Origin: Flavobacterium inviolabile
GTDB taxonomy: Bacteria > Bacteroidota > Bacteroidia > Flavobacteriales > Flavobacteriaceae
Length of the DNA: 64,000 nt
Assembly (NCBI RefSeq): GCF_013389455.1
Contig: NZ_CP058278.1
Location: 1,302,001-1,366,000, forward strand
Reading direction: 5' to 3'
The stretch's first letter is position 1; each line of letters begins with the position of its first letter. A program made the position numbers and the translations under genes. Under the pieces are notes generated by a model. The model saw only the letters and a program-made list of their open reading frames with translations, had not been told where the DNA came from and ran no database searches. This document shows positions 33,650-42,568 of the stretch, piece after piece.

Positions 33650-36526
33650 ATGGCAAGTTTAGCAGAAATAAAAAACTGGTTCAAAACCGGTTTGAAGCCA
33701 ACACAAATACAATTTTGGGCAACATGGGACTCGTTTTGGCATAAAGACGAGGTTATTCCGCAATCCAGAATTCAAAACCTTATAACCGACCTTGAGAATA
33801 AAGCCGAAAAAGGTGCCGGAAGCAGATTCGGTATAGAGGACAATAAAATGCCGGCTGGGATCAACCACCGGTTTGTGGATATGAACGGAAAGAATATGAA
33901 GTTTGACCATGCTGGCGATTTCATAATCAACAACTATACACCTTATGGAAACATAGAAGAGCTGACGGCTCAGGATGAGGGAACAGTTATTTTAGAAAAT
34001 GACGAAACGGAAGGGGTTTGTACAATTTACAGAGCCGATGGAAGCAATATAAGCTACACGCCTCCCGGCGGATATTTACAGCTGTTGATTTCAAAAGACG
34101 GAGCTCCTTATTTCCCGAAAGGCTTCTATGTTAATTATGATGCAAACAACCGGAAATGGACCTATAGGTCTGAGTTTTTATCTGGAGGATCATATAAATA
34201 TCAGGGATTCGTAGGTGAAAAGTATTCCGATATAATTGCAGGAATACCACCTGTTATGGATAAAGGAATGGGACAGGAAGTTGTTGTTGTTGAAGGTGAC
34301 AAACTAAAAAAGACCCCAATTTACAATGTGCTGCCGGCGACAACATTAAATGAAGTAACCAATAAGGGAAATGTCAGCAGGAAAAATGTAATAATATCCA
34401 GATCCGGAACAGCCGATACAGACGACAACTATGCCGAATATTATGATTCCGGTTACAGGCTTTATGGCGGCTATAGCAGAGAACCTAAATATGATGTTTA
34501 TATCGGACTGCAGCATGAAATGGGTTCTGCCTATAAAGGCAGGCATTTCTATGTGTGGCCAGCCAGCCCGAGAAGAAATGATCCCGGTTCAAATCCGTAT
34601 ATCATACCCATTACCGTAAATGGCAAGCCTGCCGATAAAGAAGGAAATATTACTATAGATGGTGGTAGTTCCGGAACGGCTACCTGGGGAACAATTAGCG
34701 GCGAAATAGAAGCGCAGCAGGACCTGGTTCAGATGGTTAACGGTAACAAATTCGGAACAGGAGATAACGAGATGGACGATGACAGGTCGGTAGACATGGA
34801 TTATAATTCTTTTACTTACAACAAAGTCGGAACCTTTGCTTTGTTAGGTGATGATACGGATGCCAGTGAAACCGATCCGGCACTTATATTAGTACCGGTA
34901 AGGGCAGACATCCCTGACGGGAACCTTTTGAACAGAACTTTTATATTCAACGAGGACCGTAGTGCGATAACAAATAGTAATGAAATAAACTTTGAGTTAA
35001 CCATAACCGAAAACGAAGATACTTATACGGATTACTACACCTTTACAAAACAAGATTTTGGCGACAGAGGCGGAATAATGTATTGTTCCAACTACCAGCT
35101 TTGGGATGATGAGAATACCATTTCGATAGAGATGACCGGAAACTACCAGTACCGGAAATTAAACTATGCCGATGTCAGAATGCAGGTTCCTCCCGATTCC
35201 GGAGAACCGGAAACAGGCATAAAAAGAGTCATGCTGATGAATGACAATGGTTCCGTTAGTCATGCATCGGAAGCGCTTGTTTTAAAAGAATTGTCCTATG
35301 TGGAATTAACGGGTAAAGCCGTAGTGGAAAATATACCGTATCAGCATTTTGGCGAATATGCCAATATCGAAATAGTGGGCAATGACACAGGGTATCCGGA
35401 TTATGACAACTACACCTTTTTAAGACTTAACATACATTATAACCTGTCTGACCAGCTTGGTAATGAAGTAGCGGTTATGTTAGATGTAGACGGAGCTGTT
35501 GGTGTGTATGGCTTCTCGTCAATAATGATAGGAGAATACCGATATTTTGTTTATGATGGAACAATCGGAACGGTGGTAACTCCGATATCCTATTTTCAGC
35601 CAACGGTTAAACCGGCAGTTGTTAACATGAAGCTAATGGAAGCAACGGGCAATGACAGCTATTATAAACCCATTGTAACAGATGAATCCGGTAATCTTTT
35701 TAAAGGAAGTTCAGTATCGCCCGGATTAGATACGGTTCTTAATACCAGGTCGAGTGCTGCATTCAATAGCATTACGTTAAACAATACCAATGAGTTTACA
35801 ATATTAAATCCGGTTCCATATACTTCAGATCCCGGCGGGATGATGATTAAAGCCACAACGGGGAATCTGGCGGAAACATTTTATAAAAAAAACGGGATAA
35901 GTATTCAAAATGCTGCTACCGGCAGCGTTAACCTGAACTTTCCGACTTCCGGTGTAACAGCCGCTACCTACAACCTGAACGTACCGGAGCGAAACGGTAC
36001 TCTGGCAACTACGGATCAGATACCGGTTATTCCTCCGGCTTCCGGATTGCAGGAAGTTTTAGCAGTCAATTCAATTGCTGAAAAAAGAGGCCTGGTAAGA
36101 ATTGAATCTAAAAGTAATGATCAGATAGGACCAGGGCTTGCCTACGGTAGCGCCAAACTGGATTTATTCGATACCGGAACCGGCACTAATGCAGAACTGT
36201 ATGTTAGAGACTATTTCGGATTTGAAACATTTCTGAAACTGGGAGCTTCCGATGCATCCGGACACGGAATATTAGTAAATGCCTATAACTACGGTCTTAG
36301 AAACGTAACGGATCACTCCGGTAGCGAGTTTAACAATGATCTGAATTATGTGACGGCCGGAGGGATCAAAAAATACTTTGATGCCAATATAGGCTATACC
36401 GTTCCGACATCGCAGACAGACACCGGCAGAAAAGGCGAAATAAGAGTAGGATCTTCATACGTATACTTTTGCGTAGACACCAATAACTGGGTGAGGCTGC
36501 CAATCGATACGTCAAGATGGACATAA
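33650..36526 (+). CDS. Large tail fibre protein with FWHK attachment module (958 residues)
   Basis: A 958-residue fibre. Residues 4-34 are the attachment module (IKNWFKTGLKPTQIQFWATW then DSFWHKDEVIP), followed by a linker NLITDLENKAEKG. Two similar beta-rich modules start near residues 57 (GSRFGIEDNKMPAG) and 368 (GNKFGTGDNEMDDD), pointing to internal duplication. The C-terminal 250 residues are like phage fibre ends (ATYNLNVPERNGTLATTDQI) and end in GEIRVGSSYVYFCVDTNNW. No enzyme motif is evident. Probably another alternative or additional receptor-binding fibre. Confidence 0.72.
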   Translation: MASLAEIKNWFKTGLKPTQIQFWATWDSFWHKDEVIPQSRIQNLITDLENKAEKGAGSRFGIEDNKMPAGINHRFVDMNGKNMKFDHAGDFIINNYTPYGNIEELTAQDEGTVILENDETEGVCTIYRADGSNISYTPPGGYLQLLISKDGAPYFPKGFYVNYDANNRKWTYRSEFLSGGSYKYQGFVGEKYSDIIAGIPPVMDKGMGQEVVVVEGDKLKKTPIYNVLPATTLNEVTNKGNVSRKNVIISRSGTADTDDNYAEYYDSGYRLYGGYSREPKYDVYIGLQHEMGSAYKGRHFYVWPASPRRNDPGSNPYIIPITVNGKPADKEGNITIDGGSSGTATWGTISGEIEAQQDLVQMVNGNKFGTGDNEMDDDRSVDMDYNSFTYNKVGTFALLGDDTDASETDPALILVPVRADIPDGNLLNRTFIFNEDRSAITNSNEINFELTITENEDTYTDYYTFTKQDFGDRGGIMYCSNYQLWDDENTISIEMTGNYQYRKLNYADVRMQVPPDSGEPETGIKRVMLMNDNGSVSHASEALVLKELSYVELTGKAVVENIPYQHFGEYANIEIVGNDTGYPDYDNYTFLRLNIHYNLSDQLGNEVAVMLDVDGAVGVYGFSSIMIGEYRYFVYDGTIGTVVTPISYFQPTVKPAVVNMKLMEATGNDSYYKPIVTDESGNLFKGSSVSPGLDTVLNTRSSAAFNSITLNNTNEFTILNPVPYTSDPGGMMIKATTGNLAETFYKKNGISIQNAATGSVNLNFPTSGVTAATYNLNVPERNGTLATTDQIPVIPPASGLQEVLAVNSIAEKRGLVRIESKSNDQIGPGLAYGSAKLDLFDTGTGTNAELYVRDYFGFETFLKLGASDASGHGILVNAYNYGLRNVTDHSGSEFNNDLNYVTAGGIKKYFDANIGYTVPTSQTDTGRKGEIRVGSSYVYFCVDTNNWVRLPIDTSRWT

Positions 36527-36555
36527 AGCAGTAACCAAATAAAACCAAATAGACT

Positions 36556-36777
36556 ATGGAAAAATTTAAAAATTGGACTTTGTTCGCAGTAGTAATCATT
36601 TTAGCGGTGATCGATCAGACAACAGACATTATGCCTTTGTTCTTAAAACAAATTAATGCACCGGAATGGGTGGGAGCTGCTTTGAGAATATTTGTGGCAG
36701 TATGTGGAGCGCTTAAATTAAGATTGCAGGAACCACCTGCAAAACAGGCGAATAAAGACGCCGAACCAACGGTATAG
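36556..36777 (+). CDS. Small membrane protein, holin-like candidate
   Basis: A 73-residue protein with two hydrophobic segments (about 6-22, NWTLFAVVIILAVID; about 38-56, EWVGAALRIFVAVCGALKL) joined by a short loop, and a charged tail ending QANKDAEPTV. Two membrane spans plus a charged tail fit small phage holins, but no family motif is seen. It lies alone among fibre genes, 30 nt after the 958-residue fibre. A weak hairpin (36791-36813, arms cggcagg/cctgccg) follows it. Confidence 0.5.
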   Translation: MEKFKNWTLFAVVIILAVIDQTTDIMPLFLKQINAPEWVGAALRIFVAVCGALKLRLQEPPAKQANKDAEPTV

Positions 36778-36978
36778 GTAAAAGTAATGACGGCAGGATG
36801 AAAAAGCCTGCCGGAATTTTAATTCGGCAACAGAATTTAAGAATAAAGCAATCAGGCTGCCTTCAGGCATTGGGTTCGGATAAGGGGAATCCAGCAACGA
36901 TAACAAATGGTGGTCAAACCTTTGAAATAAGGAGCCCTTATAAAAAATAGTAATGTTTATTGAATTTAAAGGATAATT

Positions 36979-37410
36979 ATGGCAAGTAAGAATATTTTAA
37001 AAAATTGGTTTAAAACGGGCTTGTTTCCAACACAATCCCAGTTTTGGGAATGGATGGAAAGCTATTGGCATAAAGACGATATTATTCCACAGGCTAAAAT
37101 TCAGAATCTTAAAGCCGATCTTGATAATAAAGCAGAAAAAGCATCGCTCGGTATTCATGCAACAGACATGAATGCCCATGCTGAACTATTTGCAAGGGTT
37201 TCGACACCGTATCGGTTTTTACCCGTTTTTCCAACCGTTGACACTTCTGAACTGCAGGTTGATGCGCTTAAAAATACCACGCTGAATGCAGTGATGTATA
37301 TGGGGCAGATAGATATGGATGTAATACAACTGGACCCGATAACCGGGACTTTATCGAATTGGGATTTTAGAGCAAACACACAATATATAATACTTTATAC
37401 AAAACGATAA
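36979..37410 (+). CDS. Fibre attachment-module protein before the long fibre (143 residues)
   Basis: A 143-residue protein with the module at residues 4-38 (ILKNWFKTGLFPTQSQFWEW then MESYWHKDDIIPQ) and a linker NLKADLDNKAEKA as in the large fibres. The remaining part (from about 75) is beta-rich. It ends 1 nt before the long-fibre ATG, so the two are translationally coupled; together they look like a split fibre in which the attachment head is a separate chain. Confidence 0.7.
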   Translation: MASKNILKNWFKTGLFPTQSQFWEWMESYWHKDDIIPQAKIQNLKADLDNKAEKASLGIHATDMNAHAELFARVSTPYRFLPVFPTVDTSELQVDALKNTTLNAVMYMGQIDMDVIQLDPITGTLSNWDFRANTQYIILYTKR

Positions 37411-37411
37411 T

Positions 37412-40400
37412 ATGAAAATCAATGCACAAGGTAAAACAATTACAACAGGAGACGAAGTTATAATTTCGGAATATCTTGGTGGTGTAAGTGCTACAACTGT
37501 TATGCAGGTTCCTGAGGATTCTGAGGCGCATGTATTGCCGAATGTTGCACTTAAGAGACGTATTCGTTTTAATCCAATGACTGAAAAGTTTGAAGGACAT
37601 AATGGAACGGAATGGACAGCGCTGGGTTTTGATCAGCAGCTAAAGGACGCAATTGACTTCTTAAATGCCGGGTTCTTGAATAAAGCGGACCTTGTTGACG
37701 GAAAAATACCCCTTTCACAAATTAATGATGCCCTTGTTGGGGCGGTTAATTATCAGGGAACGTATGATGCGGCAACAAATAATCCTGCTTTACCGGCCGC
37801 ATCGGTTAATAAAGGAAAATATTGGGTGGTAAATGTTGAAGGAGCCCAGCAGGGTAACAATTTCAAAATTGGTGATTGGGTTATTTCTAATGGTACTGCC
37901 TGGGGACGTGTGCCAAAAGCAACCGATGTGGATAGCACACCAACAGCAGGAAGTAATAATGCTGTTTCAAGTGGTGGCGTTGCTGATGCACTGGCTTTAA
38001 AAGCAAACACTATTGAAGTGAATTCCAAATTAGCCGATAAAATAAGTGCTATCGAACTGCATGATGGCTTGATTTTGAAAGCCGACCTGGCTGAAGTGAA
38101 TACAAAGTTTGCTGTAAAAGCGAATATCGCTGATGTTAATGCCGGTCTGGCTTTAAAGGCAGACCTAACCGATGTCAATACAAAATTAGCCGATAAAGTA
38201 AGTGCTATTGAATTGCATGATGGCTTAATTTTGAAAGCCGACCTGGCTGAAGTGAATACAAAATTCGCAGTAAAAGCGAATATAACCGACCTGAATGCCG
38301 GTTTAGCCTTAAAGGCCAACACCAGCGATGTCAATTTGAAATTAGCCGAAAAAGTAAGCGCGACAGAATTGCATGAAGGATTGGCATTAAAAGCCGATAC
38401 CACCGATGTGAATGCAAGATTTGCTGTAAAAGCGAATATAGCTGATGTAAACGCAGGACTTGCTTCAAAAGCTAATATACTCGATGTTGATACAAAATTA
38501 GCAGAGAAAGTAAGCGTAACAGAACTTCATGAGGGATTAGTCTTAAAAGCGGATATCACTGATGTAAATGCAAAGATCACGGAAAGTGCTACCGTTATCA
38601 ATGCCGGTCTGGCTTTAAAAGCCGACATAACAGATTTGAATTCCGGCTTAGCGTTAAAAGCAAGCAAAATCGATTTGAGTTCAGGTTTAGCGGAGAAAGT
38701 AAGCGCGACAGAACTTCATGAAGGATTAGCTTTAAAAGCCGATACCACCGATGTGAATGCAAAGTTTGCTGTAAAAGCGAATATAACTGATGTAAACGCA
38801 GGACTTGCTTCAAAAGCCAATATACTGGATGTTGATACAAAATTAGCAGAGAAAGTAAGCGCAGCAGAACTTCATGAGGGATTAATTTTAAAAGCAGATA
38901 TCACTGATGTCAATGCCAAAATCACGGAAAGTGCTACCGTTATCAATGCTGGCCTGGCATTAAAAGCGGATATAACCGATGTGAATGCTGGTTTAGCCTT
39001 AAAAGCAAGCAAAATCGATTTGAGTTCAGGTTTAGCAGAGAAAGTAAGCGTAACAGAACTTCATGAGGGATTAGTCTTAAAAGCGGATATCACAGATGTA
39101 AATGCAAAAATCACGGAAAGTGCTACCGTTATCAATGCTGGTCTGGCATTAAAAGCAGATATTACGGATCTGAATTCCGGCTTGGCTCTAAAAGCAAGCA
39201 AAATCGATTTGAGTTCAGGTTTAGCCGAAAAAGTAAGCGCGACAGAATTGCATGAAGGCTTGGCATTAAAAGCCGATACCACCGATGTGAATGCAAAGTT
39301 TGCTGTAAAAGCGAATATAACTGATGTGAACGCAGGGCTTGCTTCAAAAGCCAATATACTCGATGTCGATACAAAATTAGCAGAGAAAGTAAGTGCGACA
39401 GAACTTCATGAGGAACTGGTTTTAAAAGCAGATATCACAGATGTGAATGCAAAGTTTGCTGTAAAAGCGAATATAACTGATGTGAACGCAGGGCTTGCTT
39501 CAAAAGCCAATATACTCGATGTCGATACAAAATTAGCAGAGAAAGTAAGTGCGACAGAACTTCATGAGGGATTAGTCTTAAAAGCGGACATTACGGATCT
39601 GAATTTAAAGGCAAGTAAAATCGAGTTGAGCTCAGGTTTAGCTGAAAAAGTAAGTACAACAGCATTACAAGAGGGATTGGCATTAAAAGCTGATACAGCT
39701 GATGTTAATGCAAAGTTTGCTGTTAAAGCGAATATAACTGATGTGAACGCAGGGCTTGCTTCAAAAGCCAATATACTTGATGTCGATACAAAATTAGCAG
39801 AGAAAGTAAGCGCGACAGAACTTCATGAGGAACTGGTTTTAAAAGCGGATATCACTGATGTGAATGCAAAAATATCGGAAAGTGCTACCGTTATCAATGC
39901 CGGCCTGGCTTTAAAAGCCGACATAACAGATTTGAATTCCGGGTTAGCGTTAAAAGCAAGCAAAATCGATTTAAGTGCAGGTTTAGCCGAAAAAGTAAGC
40001 GCGACAGAATTACAAGAGGGCTTGGCATTAAAAGCCGATACAACTGACGTCAATGCAAAATTTGCTGTAAAAGCGAATATAACTGATGTAAACGCAGGAC
40101 TTGCTTCAAAAGCCAATATACTGGATGTTGATACAAAATTAGCGGAGAAAGTAAACGCGACAGAATTGCATGAAGGATTAGCTTTAAAAGCTGATACCAC
40201 CGATGTGAATGCAAAGTTTGCTGTAAAAGCGAATATAACTGATGTAAACGTAGGACTTGCTTCAAAAGCCAATATACTCGATGTCGATACAAAATTAGCA
40301 GAGAAAGTAAGCGCAGCAGAACTTCATGAGGGATTAGTCTTAAAAGCAGATATCACTGATGTAAATGCCAAAATCACGGAAAGTGCTACCGTTATCAATG

Positions 40401-42280
40401 CTGGCCTGGTATTAAAAGCCGACATTACGGATTTGAATTCCGGGTTAGCTTTAAAAGCAAGCAAAATCGATTTGAGTTCAGGTTTAGCAGAGAAAGTAAG
40501 CGCGACAGAATTGCATGAAGGATTGGCATTAAAAGCCGATACCACCGATGTGAATGCAAAGTTTGCTGTAAAAGCGAATATAACTGATGTGAACGCAGGG
40601 CTTGCTTCAAAAGCCAATATACTCGATGTCGATACAAAATTAGCAGAGAAAGTAAGTGCGACAGAACTTCATGAGGAACTGGTTTTAAAAGCGGATATCA
40701 CTGATGTAAATGCAAAGATCACGGAAAGTGCTACCATTTTAAATGCCGGTCTGGCCTTAAAAGCCAACACTATTGATGTTGATGGGAAATTATCTGCAAA
40801 AGCGAATATAACCGATCTGAATTCAGGATTAGCCGGAAAGGCCAACACAAGTGATGTGGATACGAAATTTGCGGAAACGAGTACTGTTATACAAGAAGGT
40901 TTAGCTTTAAAAGCAAGCAAAATCGATTTGAGTTCAGGTTTAGCAGAGAAAGTAGGCATGGTCGATTTGAATGCCGGTCTGGCCTTAAAAGCCAACACTA
41001 TTGATGTTGATGGGAAATTATCTGCAAAAGCGAATATAACCGATCTGAATTCAGGATTAGCCGGAAAAGCCAACGCAAGTGATGTGGATACGAAATTTAC
41101 GGAAACAAACATCATTATGCATGAAGGCTTGGCATTAAAAGCTAATAAAGCCGATTTAAGTTCAGGACTTGCCGAAAAAGCAAATACGATTGACGTGAAT
41201 GCCAAATTAGCTGAAAAAGTAGGAGTGGTCGATCTGAATGCCGGTTTGGCATTAAAGGCAAACACTGCTGAAGTGAATGCCAGATTAGCCGAAAAAGTAA
41301 GTGCCGCCGAAATGTATCAGGGATTAGCGTCAAAAGCGAATGCCGCCGATGTGGATGCGAAATTTGCTGAAAGTATAACCGTTATGTATGAAGGATTGGC
41401 CCATAAAGCAGACGTACAAGGCACTTTAAATGTTAGAGGACAGTTGGGGTATGATGAGGACTTAAACGAGTACAGGGAAACCGGTATTTTCTCTCAAAAC
41501 TCTGATGAAGCAGCGAGATCAGGCAAGAATTATCCTTCATTTATGGCAGGGATGTTAACCGTTGTCAGAAATTATAAAGATGAGGTGATGTGCTATCAAA
41601 CTTACCATACCTATGGAACGAACAATATGATATACCATCGTGCATTTTATAACGGGGAGTGGTCTCCCTGGAATGGTATGACCAATAGTGGCGGCGATTA
41701 TCTGCGCAAAACAGGAAATGAAACAAAAACAGGAAATTTAGGAATTGAAGGTGCTTTTGCTTCTCTGGATAAATCCGAGGATAGCTCACTAAGACTGGAG
41801 ACTAATAAACTGCAGATACCGAATATACAGGGAGGCAATTACGGCCAGAAATACAGTAAGGATATAAGTCTGCAAAGGCAGGGAGGTAATGTCGGGATAG
41901 GGACATCGGTACCTGTAGCAAGATTAGATGTTGAGGGAACTGGTAACTTTTCGGGTGAGCTGACCATTGCTCCTGCTACATCGCCTAATGGGGCTGTTAA
42001 TTTAGCTCAATTAGCTATGGAGCCTGGAGATAAAAATGAGAAAGGCTATTTGAAAATCCTTACGTTTTATCATAATCCGTCCGAAAAATATGAAGACAAG
42101 GACCTGGTAAATGCACAAATAAAATACATAGTATGTTTCAGGACAGATGACGGAAAGTATTTTTCACCATACATTGTTGAACCGCACAATTACGAATTCT
42201 TTGATAAAGAAGGTATGCTCTCTTTCAATATGGCAGACAAGAGCTATATCGTAGTCAACTATATAAAAAGGAACTACTAA
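37412..42280 (+). CDS. Very long repetitive tail fibre (1622 residues)
   Basis: A 1622-residue fibre. Residues 1-110 are a globular head. Residues about 112-190 match a phage-fibre domain (VNYQGTYDAATNNPALPAAS ... NFKIGDWVISNGTAW). Residues about 194-1334 are a shaft of 13-14-residue units of the type LALKADITDVNAKLAEKV, arranged in higher-order blocks of roughly 115 residues. The C-terminal about 290 residues form a tip, with a sugar-binding-like segment (YHTYGTNNMIYHRAFYNGEW) and a final domain ending SYIVVNYIKRN. The shaft pattern suggests a trimeric coiled coil. It is the last fibre gene and is closed by a strong terminator. Confidence 0.78.
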   Translation: MKINAQGKTITTGDEVIISEYLGGVSATTVMQVPEDSEAHVLPNVALKRRIRFNPMTEKFEGHNGTEWTALGFDQQLKDAIDFLNAGFLNKADLVDGKIPLSQINDALVGAVNYQGTYDAATNNPALPAASVNKGKYWVVNVEGAQQGNNFKIGDWVISNGTAWGRVPKATDVDSTPTAGSNNAVSSGGVADALALKANTIEVNSKLADKISAIELHDGLILKADLAEVNTKFAVKANIADVNAGLALKADLTDVNTKLADKVSAIELHDGLILKADLAEVNTKFAVKANITDLNAGLALKANTSDVNLKLAEKVSATELHEGLALKADTTDVNARFAVKANIADVNAGLASKANILDVDTKLAEKVSVTELHEGLVLKADITDVNAKITESATVINAGLALKADITDLNSGLALKASKIDLSSGLAEKVSATELHEGLALKADTTDVNAKFAVKANITDVNAGLASKANILDVDTKLAEKVSAAELHEGLILKADITDVNAKITESATVINAGLALKADITDVNAGLALKASKIDLSSGLAEKVSVTELHEGLVLKADITDVNAKITESATVINAGLALKADITDLNSGLALKASKIDLSSGLAEKVSATELHEGLALKADTTDVNAKFAVKANITDVNAGLASKANILDVDTKLAEKVSATELHEELVLKADITDVNAKFAVKANITDVNAGLASKANILDVDTKLAEKVSATELHEGLVLKADITDLNLKASKIELSSGLAEKVSTTALQEGLALKADTADVNAKFAVKANITDVNAGLASKANILDVDTKLAEKVSATELHEELVLKADITDVNAKISESATVINAGLALKADITDLNSGLALKASKIDLSAGLAEKVSATELQEGLALKADTTDVNAKFAVKANITDVNAGLASKANILDVDTKLAEKVNATELHEGLALKADTTDVNAKFAVKANITDVNVGLASKANILDVDTKLAEKVSAAELHEGLVLKADITDVNAKITESATVINAGLVLKADITDLNSGLALKASKIDLSSGLAEKVSATELHEGLALKADTTDVNAKFAVKANITDVNAGLASKANILDVDTKLAEKVSATELHEELVLKADITDVNAKITESATILNAGLALKANTIDVDGKLSAKANITDLNSGLAGKANTSDVDTKFAETSTVIQEGLALKASKIDLSSGLAEKVGMVDLNAGLALKANTIDVDGKLSAKANITDLNSGLAGKANASDVDTKFTETNIIMHEGLALKANKADLSSGLAEKANTIDVNAKLAEKVGVVDLNAGLALKANTAEVNARLAEKVSAAEMYQGLASKANAADVDAKFAESITVMYEGLAHKADVQGTLNVRGQLGYDEDLNEYRETGIFSQNSDEAARSGKNYPSFMAGMLTVVRNYKDEVMCYQTYHTYGTNNMIYHRAFYNGEWSPWNGMTNSGGDYLRKTGNETKTGNLGIEGAFASLDKSEDSSLRLETNKLQIPNIQGGNYGQKYSKDISLQRQGGNVGIGTSVPVARLDVEGTGNFSGELTIAPATSPNGAVNLAQLAMEPGDKNEKGYLKILTFYHNPSEKYEDKDLVNAQIKYIVCFRTDDGKYFSPYIVEPHNYEFFDKEGMLSFNMADKSYIVVNYIKRNY
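37991..41413 (+). repeat. Coding repeat region of the long fibre shaft
   Basis: About 3.4 kb of near-tandem repeats. Short units of about 39-42 bp encode LxLKAxxxDVNxxLA-type steps. Larger blocks recur nearly unchanged, for example the 47-bp phrase beginning aaagccaatatactcgatgt at several places between 38.8 and 40.7 kb. Minus-strand frames here are open only because of the repeat pattern. Confidence 0.92.
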
Positions 42281-42286
42281 ACACAA

Positions 42287-42324
42287 AACCTCACAGGTAT
42301 TCCAATCTGCCTGTGAGGTTTTTT
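42287..42324 (+). terminator. Strong intrinsic terminator after the long fibre
   Basis: A perfect 11-bp stem, aacctcacagg (42287-42297) with cctgtgaggtt (42310-42320), then a run of T. It lies 6 nt after the long-fibre stop. Confidence 0.95.
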
Positions 42325-42462
42325 AAGGCATACTGCTTTAGCCGGAAGAACAATCAAAAACAGACACATAAAGTATTACAATCCGGGTTTTCCCGGCTTG
42401 TGCGCGGTTATTGGTATGTGGTTGATATTTAGTTGTTTGGTTTTTTAAAACGGTAAATTTTA

Positions 42463-42484
42463 TGACTTACTGCAACTACTGAAT
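42463..42484 (+). promoter_or_regulatory. tgcaactac motif before the ATPase gene
   Basis: tgacttactgcaactactga (from 42463) repeats, with one or two changes, the element at 24593-24614 before the fibre array. The spacing to the ATPase ATG is about 85 nt. A shared regulator or promoter upstream element is possible. The rest of the 288-nt gap has no gene. Confidence 0.4.
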
Positions 42485-42568
42485 ACAGCGCCCGAAAAAA
42501 TACTTTTTGAGAAAAAAAATAGTGAATTTTGAACTTCAGAAGTTTAAAAAACAAACACCAAAAATACA

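Noticed and set aside
37753..41333. Several minus-strand open frames of 70-216 codons
   Set aside because: They are shadows of the repetitive long-fibre gene; their translations are low-complexity repeats with no independent start signals.
37991..41413. CRISPR-like repeat array
   Set aside because: The repeats are continuous coding sequence in one long frame with no unique spacers of constant length; they encode a fibre shaft.
1..42280. Complete prophage
   Set aside because: No capsid, portal, terminase, integrase or replication genes are seen; tube duplication, DUF5908, Afp7/8/11/12-like genes and an AAA+ ATPase fit eCIS. A right-hand or left-hand remnant outside the window cannot be excluded.
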